Below are positions 21,101-31,990 of a stretch of 64,000 nucleotides of DNA, one piece after another (position 1 is the stretch's first letter; every line of letters starts with the position of its first letter). The translations under genes were made by a program, and so were the position numbers. The DNA comes from Scolanthus callimorphus. Its lineage: Eukaryota; Cnidaria; Anthozoa; Actiniaria; Edwardsiidae. The DNA is taken from assembly GCA_033964015.1 (NCBI GenBank), contig CM066913.1, forward strand, positions 34,361,577 through 34,425,576. Direction: 5' to 3'. The notes beneath the pieces were generated by a model that searched no databases, was not told the DNA's origin, and was given only the letters and a program-made list of their open reading frames with translations.

Positions 21101-24035
21101 CTCCTTTACAGTTTAAATCAAGAAAAATAGTAAAGCGAAAGAAAGTCTATTTACTTTGCGCTCCGTCCTGGTCTTTTCTGATTGGCTAATTAGCTTTGCC
21201 CAGACTCACCCACTTGGGCTTCATTATCACGAAATGGCTTCCGTCTGGCGATCTCCCTGTGGCTCCATAAAGACTTGTCATGGCATTTCTGTTGTTAAAA
21301 TCATTCTTCATTTTTTTTCCAGATCTGTGCGCGACCCTCGTGACGTGGAGGCCAGGTCTAATATGCATCTGGCGAGTGTGTATGCGGGTATAGGATTCGG
21401 AAATGCTGGCGTACACTTGTGGTAAGACTTATAGCTGTGCGCGACCCTCGTGACGTGGAAGCCAGGTCTAATATGCATCTAGCGAGTGTGTATGCGGGTA
21501 TAGGATTCGGAAATGCTGGAGTGCACTTGTGGTAAGACTTATAGCTGTTTCAGGTTCATATAGCCTGGCGAATGGAGAAGATTTCTGCCCTGATTTTACT
21601 GTGCGACTACGTCAACCCGGCTGTCCCGCAGAAACTTTGTCATTCAGAGATTCAAACCATTTTAAGGAAATTTAATACCTGAACTACGTTTGGCGATGGG
21701 TAATTAAGTGTTTTGAGGTAATTTCTGCTCATAATTTTCACAATTTTTAAAGTTTAGTTTATACTTTGTTGCCTGAGATCTCAAGAAAGTCAATATCCTT
21801 TGTTCTGTACTCGCTTTTTGATTAGGTAACTTCTTACAAAATGGCCGGTTGACGTAGCCGCACAGTAAGAACGCAGGTTTCAAATTTGTCATTTAGCGCA
21901 ACAGTAGCAGTATTTGCCTTTTCTTGATACAAATGAGCTCGAGACAATAGCTCTAACTAACCAATAGGAAATTGACTTTTAGTGTGACCAGAATTAGGTT
22001 CGACGTCTGAACTTAGCCTTATTTCGCTCAGTTGCATTTTCTTTCTGTACAGCCACGGCATGTCATATCCAATAGCGGGTCTGGTCAAGTCGTATATGGC
22101 TAAAGATTACGAGGTCCCCTACCCAATTGTGGTGAGTTCATGGAACAGAAGTTTCTTTAAAAGGCAATAATTCGGGCAGTAATACGCGCCCGCCCGCCCC
22201 AACCTTTCTAGCCTGCGTAGCGGCTCTAAAAGGAAAGGGGAATGAGTCGGGGCCCCTTGCTATTTCCGGTTCCGACTCCCTACAACCTTTCCTTTTAATT
22301 GCCATTTTTCAGCTACCTACCCTGGTAATACAAAGGTACCTTAACCTAATATGTAAATGTTGGAGACCGACTCCTCAGACTGGCACTTCGTAAGCTGAAT
22401 TGCGCTGGGTCCCGATGATGTCACTGGCAGCCAAGCGGTCATAAGCACAGACAATGAGGGTCGTCACTGAGTTGTTCTTTAAAGTGCCACTCAAGGCTGA
22501 AATTTTAATTGCTTATTTGATTGCACATTCAAAATAAGGAAGAATGCCGTTTATTTCGCGATAATAGCTCTTTTGGTTACATAGATATTCAATATTTTTA
22601 CTTATGCAAATTAGCAAAGCATGACGTCACAACAAGACAAGGGCAAAAGAGTCCAACAATGTTTTATGTATAATTCTGTTTGGGATAATTAGATTCACTT
22701 CAAACTTGGTAATACCAGGGAACTTCCCTGGTAATACCAAAGAAGGGCCAAGCCTCATACATCCATATGCTAATTAGTGTTTCCATGGTAACACGTTTGG
22801 CTATAGAAGTGATTCCTGGAAAAATAGGTAAAATCTGTTAAATATTCCCTAAGTTATGAAAGTCTTCGAAACTTCCTGATTTGTTTGTCAACACAACTCA
22901 GAGTATTTTGGCAAATTATTGTAGCACTTCACTTGTTCTACAGTTTTTTTTAAAAATACGTATTCTGTAAACAATATTTATTAGTGTGAGAAATAAAATT
23001 GAATTGAATTGAAAAAAAATTGAATAAGTTTCAGATTTGTCCTATTTTTTAAACAGACAGCCCTAGTGTCAATAGCGTTACCATGGAAACGGTAATAAAC
23101 ATGTCAGAGGTTGTGGTTTTGGTCCTTCTTTGTTATTACCAAGTTTTAAGTGAATTTTACTATCCCAAACAAAATTATACATAAAACATTGTTGGCCTCT
23201 GTTGCCTTAGTCTTGTTGCTAATTTGCATAAGTAAAAAATCTTGAATATCTCTGTAACCAAAAGAGCTATGACACGAAATAAACGGCAATCAAATAAGCA
23301 ATTAAAATTTCAGCCTTGAGTGGCACTTAAAGGATCTTGTTGATCTGATGATCTTGTTGATCCGGTGATCTTGTTAATCTTGTTGATCTGATGATCTTGT
23401 TGATCTGATCATCTTGTTAATCTTGTTGATCTGATGATCTTGTTAATGTTGTTGATCCGGTGATATCTTGTTTTGTAGCGGCATGGCCTATCGGTGGTCT
23501 GATGATCTTGTTAATCTTATTGATCTTGTTTTGTAGCCCCATGGCCTGTCGGTGGTGGTGACGGCCCCTGCGGTTTTCAGCTTCACTGCTCCATCCTGTC
23601 CGGAGAGACATATTGAAGCAGCAAAACTACTGGGTTTGTATTTCACATATTACACCTTCAATAGACCTCTTTGCCTCCTTATGCAAATTGCTTAATTCTG
23701 GATTTATATGTTTTTATATGTTTTCATCTTTTGAAATGGTTTATTTGATCATGCAAAACCTAACAATGTTTGTTGTTATATTATCTTCAGGTGCAGACAC
23801 AACGAACGTGAAACGTGACGATGCTGGTCGCGTCCTGTCAGACACATTACGCCAGTTCATGTACGACTTGGGTGTGGATGACGGCCTTGCCGCCCTTGGG
23901 TACTCGGCTGGCGATATACCGGACCTCGTCAAAGGGACAATACCACAGCACCGAGTGACAAAACTAGCCCCTGCAGGGGCCCCTGGGGAGGAGGAACTGG
24001 CAAAGCTGTTTGAAAGTTCTTTGTCTTTGTACTAG
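15177..24035 (+). CDS. ADHFE1: Hydroxyacid-oxoacid transhydrogenase, 14 exons
   Basis: Iron-dependent alcohol dehydrogenase family enzyme. In mitochondria it converts 4-hydroxybutyrate to succinic semialdehyde with 2-oxoglutarate as acceptor. Exons by GT-AG junctions: 15177-15235, 15640-15671, 16677-16735, 17363-17416, 17655-17705, 18351-18454, 19164-19360, 20195-20215, 20637-20799, 20917-21069, 21323-21421, 22053-22131, 23537-23633, 23791-24035. They sum to 1413 nt, 470 residues and a TAG stop, against 467 in human, with every phase compatible. Visible motifs: [17 protein letters not shown] (cofactor-binding glycines, exon 7), PTTAGTGSETTG (exons 8-9), NSGFDVLCHA (metal Asp and His, exons 9-10), GNAGVHLCHGMSYPI (His, exons 11-12) and PHGLSVV (His, exon 13). 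The ATG sits in AAACATGGC and the N-terminus lacks acidic residues apart from one Asp, compatible with a mitochondrial presequence. Oddities are the duplicated exon 11 and the echoes of exons 9 and 13. Confidence 0.95.
15672..16676. other. ADHFE1 intron 2
   Basis: About 1 kb. Two overlapping minus-strand open frames (15717-16019 and 15964-16239) show no recognised domain and are not called. It contains the MITE at 16264-16372. Confidence 0.5.
16264..16372. mobile_element. MITE in ADHFE1 intron 2
   Basis: AGCCTGAGTATC and GATACTCAGGCT form a perfect 12-bp terminal inverted repeat around 85 bp of purine/pyrimidine-rich sequence. Confidence 0.65.
17124..17314. mobile_element. MITE, AAAGGGGC family, intron 3
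   Basis: TTAAAGGGGCACTC is mirrored by GAGTGCCCCTTTAA. The interior GGATGGAATTGGATTGCGAT is the complement of the interior of the copy at 12213-12467. Confidence 0.75.
18022..18097. mobile_element. Small foldback element, intron 5
   Basis: GCCATGTTGGTGTAC and GTACACCAACATGGC pair within 30-bp arms that differ by one indel and one substitution. A degenerate relative lies near 39305-39400. Confidence 0.65.
19504..19710. mobile_element. MITE with 60-bp TIRs, intron 7
   Basis: TATAGGCCCTTTGCAACAGA at the left mirrors TCTGTTGCAAAGGGCCTATT at the right. The arms continue through GTACAAAAGC and CCATACTGGATGGC for about 60 bp. Confidence 0.8.
20832..20871. repeat. Echo of exon 9 in intron 9
   Basis: GAGCCAACAGAGTCCTCTGA and the following CCCATGTTTGGGT closely match exon 9 at 20697-20728 (AGCCAACAGAGCCCTCCGAC, then CCATGTTGGGT). 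The copy extends into a 10-bp stem CCTCTGACCC/GGGTCAGAGG. Confidence 0.7.
21435..21544 (+). pseudogene. Duplicated ADHFE1 exon 11
   Basis: A 110-bp tandem copy of 21325-21434 (exon 11 minus its first two bases, plus donor and 13 intron bases). The two copies differ at four positions (GAG/GAA, CTG/CTA, GGC/GGA, GTA/GTG), all third-position and all silent. The copy keeps the donor GTAAGACTT. Its acceptor would be ACTTATAG directly before CTGTGCGC, without a good pyrimidine tract, and use of that AG would shift the frame and reach a TGA within a few codons. The duplication boundary lies in the shared CTGT, as expected for microhomology-mediated duplication. It is probably skipped in the mRNA. 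Confidence 0.8.
22478..23332. mobile_element. TIR element, about 855 bp, intron 12
   Basis: AAGTGCCACTCAAGGCTGAA at the left is mirrored by TTCAGCCTTGAGTGGCACTT at the right. Long arms of about 150 bp include TTATTTCG, TGGTTACA and TATGCAAATTAGCAA with scattered differences. The centre holds a small GGTAATACCAGGGAACTTCC hairpin. No transposase frame is present, so it is a non-autonomous DNA element. Confidence 0.8.
23338..23530. repeat. GATCTTGTTGATCTGAT tandem repeat before exon 13
   Basis: Degenerate units of GATCTTGTTGATC and GATCTTGTTAATC. Within it, 23467-23498 is a copy of the exon 13 acceptor and first 20 exon bases (TTTTGTAG then CGGCATGGCCTATCGGTGGT), so part of the exon boundary has been drawn into the array. 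Confidence 0.75.
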
Positions 24036-24400
24036 AATGAGCTGTCGTCATTTTTATCTGAATCTCCTGTAAAGGACCGCCGTGTCACTCCGCCTCCTCC
24101 GCGCCCAAACCTTGCGTGACTCGATCTGTTGCGTGACTCTAACCGCTAGGGGTTGCGGAGGGACTTTTTCACCTAGCCACCCAAGAATGTCACCCTTGGG
24201 AATTCCTGTTGGAACGCCAATAGTCCAGTCAAGTTTTGTTTTCGGTTATTCCGGTTGGGATGAGTAGACAATATTCTTGGTTGGAACGGACCGATCGGAA
24301 TTATTTATACCATTGGTCATTAGCAAAAAAAAAAACACTCGGTCGCTGCAAAATGGTAATCGTCATCGTGAACTTTTTGTAATCATGTTATTGATGTATC
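24036..24400. other. Probable ADHFE1 3' UTR and flank
   Basis: Follows the TAG stop. No further coding sequence is supported. The plus frame at 24082-24267 has no recognisable domain. Confidence 0.4.
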
Positions 24401-24424
24401 GTGTGGTTCCAGAAAATGCACCCC

Positions 24425-24455
<31 letters not shown>

Positions 24456-24605
24456 ACACACACAAGGAAGGGATTGGAAATTCCAGAGGGGAGAGGGGTC
24501 AATTTTTCCACATAAACACCGTTTTGGAAATTCCCGAGTGGTAGGGGGTCACTTTTCTGCACCTTCCGTGGAGGAGGGGGGATGGATTTTTTTCTGGAAC
24601 GACAC
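24401..24605. mobile_element. MITE with C-run and CA microsatellite
   Basis: GTGTGGTTCCAGAAAA mirrors TTTTCTGGAACGACAC. Inside, C20 at 24421-24440 runs into a CA dinucleotide tract to about 24464. Confidence 0.6.
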
Positions 24606-24624
24606 ATTGGATGTCCGGGAACGT

Positions 24625-24630
24625 AATAAA
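24625..24630 (+). promoter_or_regulatory. Candidate polyadenylation signal
   Basis: AATAAA 590 bp after the ADHFE1 stop codon, within an A/T-rich stretch. It is the first canonical hexamer noticed downstream; its use is inferred. Confidence 0.35.
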
Positions 24631-25630
24631 AAATATTTTTTATAATAAGCCCATCAACAGGGAGTATCCATCTACTCTACTCCACTTGGTCTAGCCAGGA
24701 GTAAAAGAGTATTTTTAGATTGTGAATTTTGAATTAAACGGGAAATTGTTACTTCTCAGGTAACTTAAGGCCTGGGTGGAAGCCAAATCCAAAATGGCAG
24801 AGGGATCCAATCATTTTCACTAATGTTGGTCTCTATGGCAACAAATGTATGACCTCTGACCTTAAATATATTTTCTTGGAAAATGATCTCTGCATTCGAT
24901 GGGGATAAGTTAAATCGTTCCCCTGAGTGTGTGATTGTGTTTGTTATCTAGTGTAGATTATTGATCTAACGAGGCTAACTGGAAATGCTTTTTCCAATAG
25001 CTATATTTGTGCTGATGTAATGTGATACCTGTCATTATCTTAAAATTTTGATAACTTGGTCAGCGAGCCTCGTTGGAATGGTAATGTACGCCCGACACTG
25101 GTCATAATAAGACCGATTGGGAAACCATTGGTATGACCCCCATCGAATGCAGAGAGCTGAAAGAAAATTGTGCTCTTACAAGTCACGCAACCGGTTGACA
25201 TGGTAACCAAATACATCAAATGAAACGTCTCACCGGGTAGAGCAACCTTAACGAAAAACATTCTACGCAAGACATTTTTATCTACCCTAGGGAATTTTTT
25301 TCAGTGTTTTTCGCATTTTTGCGAAAAGCACCCATGCCTTGATATACCTGAGTTAGAAAGTAGCTAGGGTCGTGACAAAATGATTATAAAGGAAATAATA
25401 ATAATAATGAAAAGAAAATTTACAGTCAATTGTACTTTATTAAGGGTCCATTAAACATGATTAAAGGATCTTGTTGTTCATACGCGCATTTAAAAAGTAA
25501 GACCCTACCACATGATATTTTATTACGGATACAGCTATCGTCCAGATGTATACGATGACCGATTTGAAGACGCTATCCAGAGACCACACGGAATTTGTAT
25601 CGACACTAATAAATGAATGCGGGCGCAGCC
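24631..25630. other. Non-coding stretch
   Basis: Intergenic sequence with an inverted pair around 24893 (GCATTCGATGGGG) and 25138 (CCCCCATCGAATGC), which suggests another decayed foldback element of about 260 bp. Open frames are short and unrecognised. Confidence 0.4.
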
Positions 25631-25850
25631 CATTCTCGACCCAGAGCTCCCCGGCTCGTAAGCTCGCGGGAGAAGCTCTGGTGACAGCCATTGACGCATG
25701 CGCGAGATTTTCTACAGAGTCGTTGAGAGAAACAACTTTCTGCGCATGCCCTAACGTTCAAAATCAGCCAATCAGCGACGGCCCTCAAATGGATGTCCAC
25801 AGAGCCTCCTCTGTGAGCAGACGAGCCGGGGAGCTCTGGGTACGAGAATG
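25631..25850. mobile_element. MITE-like element
   Basis: CATTCTCGACCCAGAGCTCC is mirrored by GGAGCTCTGGGTACGAGAATG-type sequence at 25829-25850, with CCGGCTCG/CGAGCCGG extending the arms. 220 bp. The long open frames across it are by-products of the inverted arms. Confidence 0.75.
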
Positions 25851-26003
25851 GTCGCAGCCAAGGGCAGGTTTGACTTTTCCTCTTTGTTTTATTACATTGA
25901 CACGGATTGATTTTTGCTGTCGAAGTTTCGCATGATAGAAGGTCGAGTAAAGAAAGCTCCATTTCATGTCGATTGAAGGTAAAAATGGTTCTCAAAATAT
26001 CAA

Positions 26004-26072
26004 CCTCGTCCCCAGGGTCTTCTCGGTCGCTTTTCAAAATGGCGGTTAGCTCAGAGAAGACCCTGGGGGAGG
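26004..26072. repeat. Inverted repeat
   Basis: CCCAGGGTCTTCTC and GAGAAGACCCTGGG flank about 30 bp. A second pair, GGAGGCTGAGTCAC and GTGACTCAGCCTCC, spans 26069-26154, so the two are adjacent palindromes. Confidence 0.65.
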
Positions 26073-26159
26073 CTGAGTCACATGACCGTTTCGAAACAAA
26101 GGACAAACCTCATTTTCTATGTCCTCAAACAATAGTCACGTGACTCAGCCTCCTGTCGG

Positions 26160-28503
26160 TTCTCACAGGGGGCAGGGCTGAAAAACGTCTACGCATGCGT
26201 GACCGCGCACGCCAGGGAAACTAGGAACGGCAGCAAAACTCCATGGTAACGATTGGAAATGGCGGTGTTTTCAAAAAAAATTGAAGGCACCACAAGAAAT
26301 ACGTAAAAAGAAGAATTCACGTGCAAACATAAGGCCTATTTTTTGAATGGGCTTTCTTTGATTATTGCCGAGTGTCTCATCTTTTGTACACTGTGTGTTC
26401 AAGGTTGTACAAGCATTGAAAATCGTACGCGAAGTTGCATCTTGCTATGTTAAAGTTTTATAGAGGCGGTACCTCCTTCGAAAATCTGCAAGTAGGTCGC
26501 GATTTTGGAGCTTCAAGTCATGTAGAAACGGCATGGATATGTTAACGGATGGATTAAATTAAAGCTGCATTACTACTGAGGCTTCAGATGGTTGGAAATA
26601 CCTTGGTTTTGGATTGAAGCTGTGTAAACTACATGTTCGAACATCACGTTCCAACTCGAAAACATGTCAAAATGGCGGGACTTCAGCTCATTCAGCTGCC
26701 GAAAAACTTGCCACGTTTCTTCTGAGGGTAAGAAATTGCCACACTGTGTAAACGGGGACAAGATCATAGCTTCGTTATTCAATTTTACACAATATAGGTG
26801 ATGAACTCCAAACGTTTTGTTGAACCTCCTGAAAATCGATCGATCGCTAAATTTTATTACTGTCGTACTATACGATCATTGCCATCCAACATATTGCACG
26901 TGCTTCCCCAAGTTTCTGACAAGTTATCTTTTAGATAAAGCCAACACTCAAGTTTCTGATATGCTCTAGATTCACACTTTCCAATATAATTTTTGAATGC
27001 AAACTTGTTCTGCTCCCCTGCATGGGCCTGGCCCATGGTACTTGCCCCTCATTCTGGGCAAAAACAATTGTTTGAATGCTTTCTCTTGTATTTGAAGCAT
27101 AGATAAGCTAACTGGAAAATATCACACCACGTTGCTAGTATAATATTTGATGTAAACAATGCACATAAGACATTCCTCCTTGAAATAAATAGGCAACAAT
27201 TGGCCAAAAATGGCTATGTTGAAGACCATAGAATTCCAGGGTGGTCATACCATTCCAGAACAGCCTGGAATTCTGGAGTGGATACCCTGTTACTGAAGTG
27301 AAATTCCAAAGTGGGTAATGGATTCCTGGGTGATCATGTAGAATTCACTGGAATCCTGGGATAGACAACTCAAAATTTCCAGCATGGGTATAGCAAAACA
27401 GAGAGAGTGCAGTGACTGCATTTGCTTTGAACTCTTGAATAACCCTTCTTCTGTGCCAAAAAAGAGTTACAGTCAAAAGACATGTGCCCCCCTAGAGTTG
27501 ATTATAACATAGCTTCATTCTAACGCGCGCTCTGATTGGCTGATTTTCTATGAACCAGAAATGGATGGTTCATAGAGATGGTTCATGCTCGCGTCATTTT
27601 GCTTTGAAGCTGAGAAGGGAACATTTAATTTCGCGAGAAGCATTTTATTTTGAGCGAATAAACCACGTTTTAAGCTCACACAAGGGTTAAAATGAAAGGA
27701 ATCCCTCGATGATCAGTTGCAATTTCTCCTTACTTGTTTTCATGACGTAATAGCCGTCCGAGTGAAAGGGAATTCCCCGTGTTTTGAACTCGTCGAAACT
27801 GTGCGAAAATTTGCTTCGCTAAAGGACGATTTTCAGGTCTAAATTTACCAAAAAAACGTGGCAACAAGTCGGAATTCCAACTCATCATGCAATAAGAGCC
27901 TGTCTAATTGTGGGACTATGCACGAGGCTGGGAATTTTCTTGGGATTTAGTGGAAATTTGAATGTTGCTTGTCAAAAACCTGAGCATATTGGTGAAAGCC
28001 GGCCACGAAACAAATTCCTCTGCATGATTTGAAATCTCGATGGAAACTGCAAGGATTCAATATCAAGGTATTTATACAGTTTTGTAAGTTATTTTTACGG
28101 AATTTCGGAATTTCTCTAGCTCATTTTCGAAAAGGGTAGTGGTTTTGGTTCATTTAGTGCTGTTGTTTTGTTGGCTTCTACATTTTGTCCAGATTTTGTA
28201 CACCTGTGTTTGCCGTTTGAAGCTTTCGCCGTGACAAAAACGTTTGCCCTTTTACCCTTGTTATATTCTAAATATCCTCGTAAAACTAGTTTCAATTCAT
28301 TTAATTAAACTATCAATAATATTTGTTTGTGAAAGATGATAATTTTAATCCAGTTGACTTCATCTGTGAGTGCAAACACAATGTTTTCATTTTCAGATTT
28401 TTACGTTTAGCTCGCACGCTTCGTTCTAATATTCGTGCCCAGTTTTAGAGCTGCCTTTTCACTTATTATCTATGCAAAATCCGTTGGCTATGTTATAAAA
28501 GCA
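26160..28503. other. Non-coding stretch
   Basis: About 2.3 kb without a supported gene. 27225-27365 holds irregular repeats of GGAATTCCAG/TGGAATTC type. 27520-28500 is AT-rich and looks like older dispersed repeat, but no ends were defined. Confidence 0.4.
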
Positions 28504-28684
28504 ATGGACAATATTTAGCTGTGCGTCCATCCACTTCTGGATGCACTTGGATAGTTGGGAGAGCACTCAGGTAGCTAGAGATGCTCTCGGCTCCGCCTCG
28601 AGCATCTCTTACGCTACCTTCATGCTCTCCCAACTATCCGCGTGCATCCAGAAGTGGATGGACGCACGCTAAATATTGTCCATT
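28504..28684. mobile_element. Near-perfect foldback element, 181 bp
   Basis: AATGGACAATATTTAGC at the left mirrors GCTAAATATTGTCCATT at the right. The arms pair for about 85 bp (GTCCATCCACTTCTGGATGC and partner, then GAGATGCTC/GAGCATCTC) with few mismatches. Confidence 0.85.
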
Positions 28685-30055
28685 CCTTAAATGTTCAATT
28701 CATTATTCCATTATTGATTTCATTATTCAATCCAAAAATGCAATTTTGAATTCAATATTTTGTAATCTAAATCATTACTCTGGGTGAACTATTGCTTATT
28801 CAGAAATCAAAATTTGAGCATTTAACATTTTTAATATTGGATTGAAAAATGCATTTTTGGATGAAATGGAGCTTCGAGGATTTATTTGTTATTCACAAAA
28901 TGCAAAGGAAAGTATGTGTGTATCTGTTTGCAAAAATGTCTGGAAGTTTCTCCTTGAGGAATAATAGTATCTTCTATCTTTGCTGTCATGCTTATTGTAA
29001 CTATGTATTTTTAGTATAACTGTCTGCAGAAAGTAATGTGGGGTGGAGTCACTGAAAAATATACATTGCTGATAAAAGTATTCAGATCACTATTCAATGT
29101 TATTAAGATTGTCATTATAATGCTACACATTATCTGCCAAGCCGTAGATTGAGTAGCGCCCTTTGTTATGTGAATCTGGTTGACACATTAAGAACATGGA
29201 TGATGTCATCAAGAACAGCACTATACCAGCCAGCTTGTATATTAGCCAGAATTTACCAGACCTTCTTCTCTGAAGCAGGCAGCTTTTTAATAAAATATAC
29301 CAGAAACTTAGGGAAAGAGGTAAATGAAAACCCAGAAATGTCTCACAAGAACATGCATCTCAAGGTAAGATTTTAATGCAGAAATCCTATTCTGATATTC
29401 TGAAGTTTTCTTTCGTTTCCTGCTGAGAAAAAGAAAAAAATGATTATAGTTAGTATCTCTTCAGTTACAACATCTAAATGAAGCAGAAGGTTTGATTGGT
29501 AACATTTGTTTTATAATATACCTCATAATTTTGGACGACAAGGGTCAATAAAGAAGAATGTAACTGCAGTGCTTTATGTAAAACAACATTAACAAATATC
29601 AAATGGGCTGTTCCACAAAAAGCCATAACCCCTATTGAGGAACTCTATAAATTCAAGAATTGATGTACCCCTGTTGAGCAACCCCTATGGAAATTTGAAG
29701 GATTGAAGCAACCCTGAGGAAATTCCAAGTTCTGTTCAGCCCCAGTTGGAATTCAGGATAAAAAGAAAGGCACTGTGGAAATTCTTGGATCAAAAACAAT
29801 ATAGGCCCTTGTGGAGTCAAAAACAAAACAAAAAAAAACCTGTGGAAATCCCAGTGTCATAAATTCCAGGTTCCTCAAAAGGCTCGTCCTCCTGGGTATA
29901 AAAAGCTGTTTAACCCAGCTTTCTCAAAAATTTTGAGATTTTCCCTTGCATGGCAGTCAATACAGAAAATGTATGAAAAAATCCAGAGTGACAATGAGGG
30001 TAATTATACAGTCAAATTAATTTATGAAATGTTCACAATAATTATGCGGGTGATA
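28685..30055. other. Non-coding stretch
   Basis: A plus frame at 29149-29376 is open but unrecognised. 29620-29890 holds degenerate repeats around CCCCTGTGGAAATTC, similar in style to 27225-27365. Confidence 0.35.
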
Positions 30056-30542
30056 CAGACCTGCCAATTCTCACGGTTTCACCATGAGACTCACGGTTTG
30101 GGTCATTATTATTAGCAGTCGAGAGTTCATTATTGACCAAATATGGTCATAAACTCGATACGAATAATCCGAAGCTTGGTTCACCGTTACATGTTTCAAC
30201 TAAGTTATATGTTTCTGCTCACGGTTTGCTGTGAAAATCTCACGGTTTTTGAAAATGTTGTTTTATTAGAGAAAAATAAATGATTTGAGCCATGATTTGT
30301 GCAATCCAAATTGAAACTAGCCATAAAAACAGGTAAACCGATTTGAATTATAAGGGCAAAGAAGGTAACCAAACAATATAATAAGGAACAAATAAATTTG
30401 GTTATTTGACTTTTTTTAATATTCAGAAATTGTTTTATTGGTTTGTACAGCTGTTTGGCTGATCTCCAGGTTTTGACCGCAATCTCCAGATTTTTTTATG
30501 GCCAGTCTCCAGGTTTTGACTTCTGAGGGGTTGGCAGGTCTG
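30056..30542. mobile_element. TIR element, about 487 bp
   Basis: CAGACCTGCCAA at the left mirrors TTGGCAGGTCTG at the right. The interior has repeated CTCACGGTTT (left half) and CTCCAGGTTTTGAC (right half). No ORF of note. Confidence 0.65.
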
Positions 30543-31362
30543 ATGATAGGTCTCAAATCGTGTGACACCCGCCTAATAAGGGTGAGTGACAGCTGTGGAA
30601 AGGGCAGGACTGTCATCATAATATATGCCATTTTTTATGAAAAGGAAACTTTTATAGCAACAGAAATCCTTAGAACCTCAGCAACCTCATTTTATATTCT
30701 GCCTGTCAGAAAACCCCTCAATGATTTGCTTCCCCTTACAGTGATGTCCACTCTATACAACAGAAGATGCCTCCCAGCTTGGTTATTATAAGTCAAGGAA
30801 GTGAACTGGCATATTAAGACGTCACTTGTATCAAAATCCAACTCAAGTCGTACAGGTGGCAAGTGTTAAGTGAATCCGGATTCATGAATCCAACCAGTTG
30901 CCATACTATTAAATTGCCATTCCCCAAAAAACATTGGGATACTTTTACTTTTACAGAATTAGGTGACCTTTGTGCATACCTTCGACGTGTTTCTGTGCTT
31001 CCAGCACTTGATGATCAGCTGCATAAGCCATGTTCGCGCATCTCGGTTGAATATATTTCGTCTCGGGGGACGCCATTTTGGCACTTGGACGTCCGTGATT
31101 TGACAGCATTTTGAAGTTTTTTGGGGTTATTTTGCTAAATATTTCATGGCTAACCCAGTTCTTGATTGCAATCCTAAACTAAGACGGTCAAATCACACCA
31201 GAAAACAGGATAAAAGGTCGGAAATCCAGGGAAAAGTAATCTTCACCTCAACAAACACTTGTTGTCTTCCAGAATACCGCGAAAAGTTCAAAATACCACA
31301 GGGTGTCGCGCATGCGTAGATGTTATTCAGCCCTGCCCCGTACCGTACTATCTTAAAGTCCC
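30543..31362. other. Non-coding stretch
   Basis: No supported feature between the TIR element and the start of the segmental duplication. Confidence 0.35.
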
Positions 31363-31798
31363 TAATGTTAGTACTGGGACGAGACAGATTTTTGACAGGA
31401 AATCATCTGAATTTATATCAGACAGAAAACACTTCCTAGGAAAAACCTGAAAAAAATCCTATTAGCCATATTCATACTACAGACTGAAAACTCATCCAGG
31501 ATGTTTGACAGGAAATGTCATCCTCTAGTCCATCCATCCTCTAGTGTGAATAAAGCTATTGGCTAAGTTGCTTAGTTTTCCCTGAGTCATTTGCTCCATG
31601 GATAATACTCTCTAACTTTGGTAACTCTCTGACAGTAAGTTGTACTCAAATTATTTATTTGAAACATGCAATATTGTAAAGAGTAGTGGTTTATGAAATG
31701 TTGTTAATACTTGTTGCATAAAAAATACTTCAATTCAGTAGTGGTTTAACAAAATGCCTTTTAATAAACTTCTTTACTGAAAATAATGCACATCTTGC
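31363..31798. repeat. Start of segmental duplication, copy 1
   Basis: From GTTAGTACTGGGACGAG onward the sequence is nearly identical to 41388-41820. The duplication then continues, interrupted here only by the 2.4-kb element, through 39190 versus 46327. Confidence 0.85.
31790..31798. repeat. 9-bp target duplication, left
   Basis: ACATCTTGC, repeated at 34214-34222. The uninterrupted sister copy at 41812-41820 has it once. Confidence 0.9.
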
Positions 31799-31990
31799 GG
31801 CTTACACTAAAATGCGAAACGAAACGAAACGAAACGAAAGATTGATAAAATGCGAATTGATAAAATGCGAAAGATTGATAAAATGCGAATTGATAAAATG
31901 CGAAAGATTGATAAAATGCGAATTGATAAAATGCGAAATGTCACTAAATTTTGTTGAGACAACTTTGGTGCGCGGTTCGTACTGCAGCTA

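Noticed and set aside
23613..23790. Front part of the 140-codon frame ending at 24035 as protein
   Set aside because: It is intron 13 read through; the true exon begins at 23791 after TTATCTTCAG.
24277..24645. 122-codon plus frame with a proline and histidine run
   Set aside because: Produced by the C-run and CA microsatellite in a MITE.
25546..26106. 129- and 166-codon frames on opposite strands
   Set aside because: They cross inverted arms of a MITE and adjacent palindromes; no recognisable domain.
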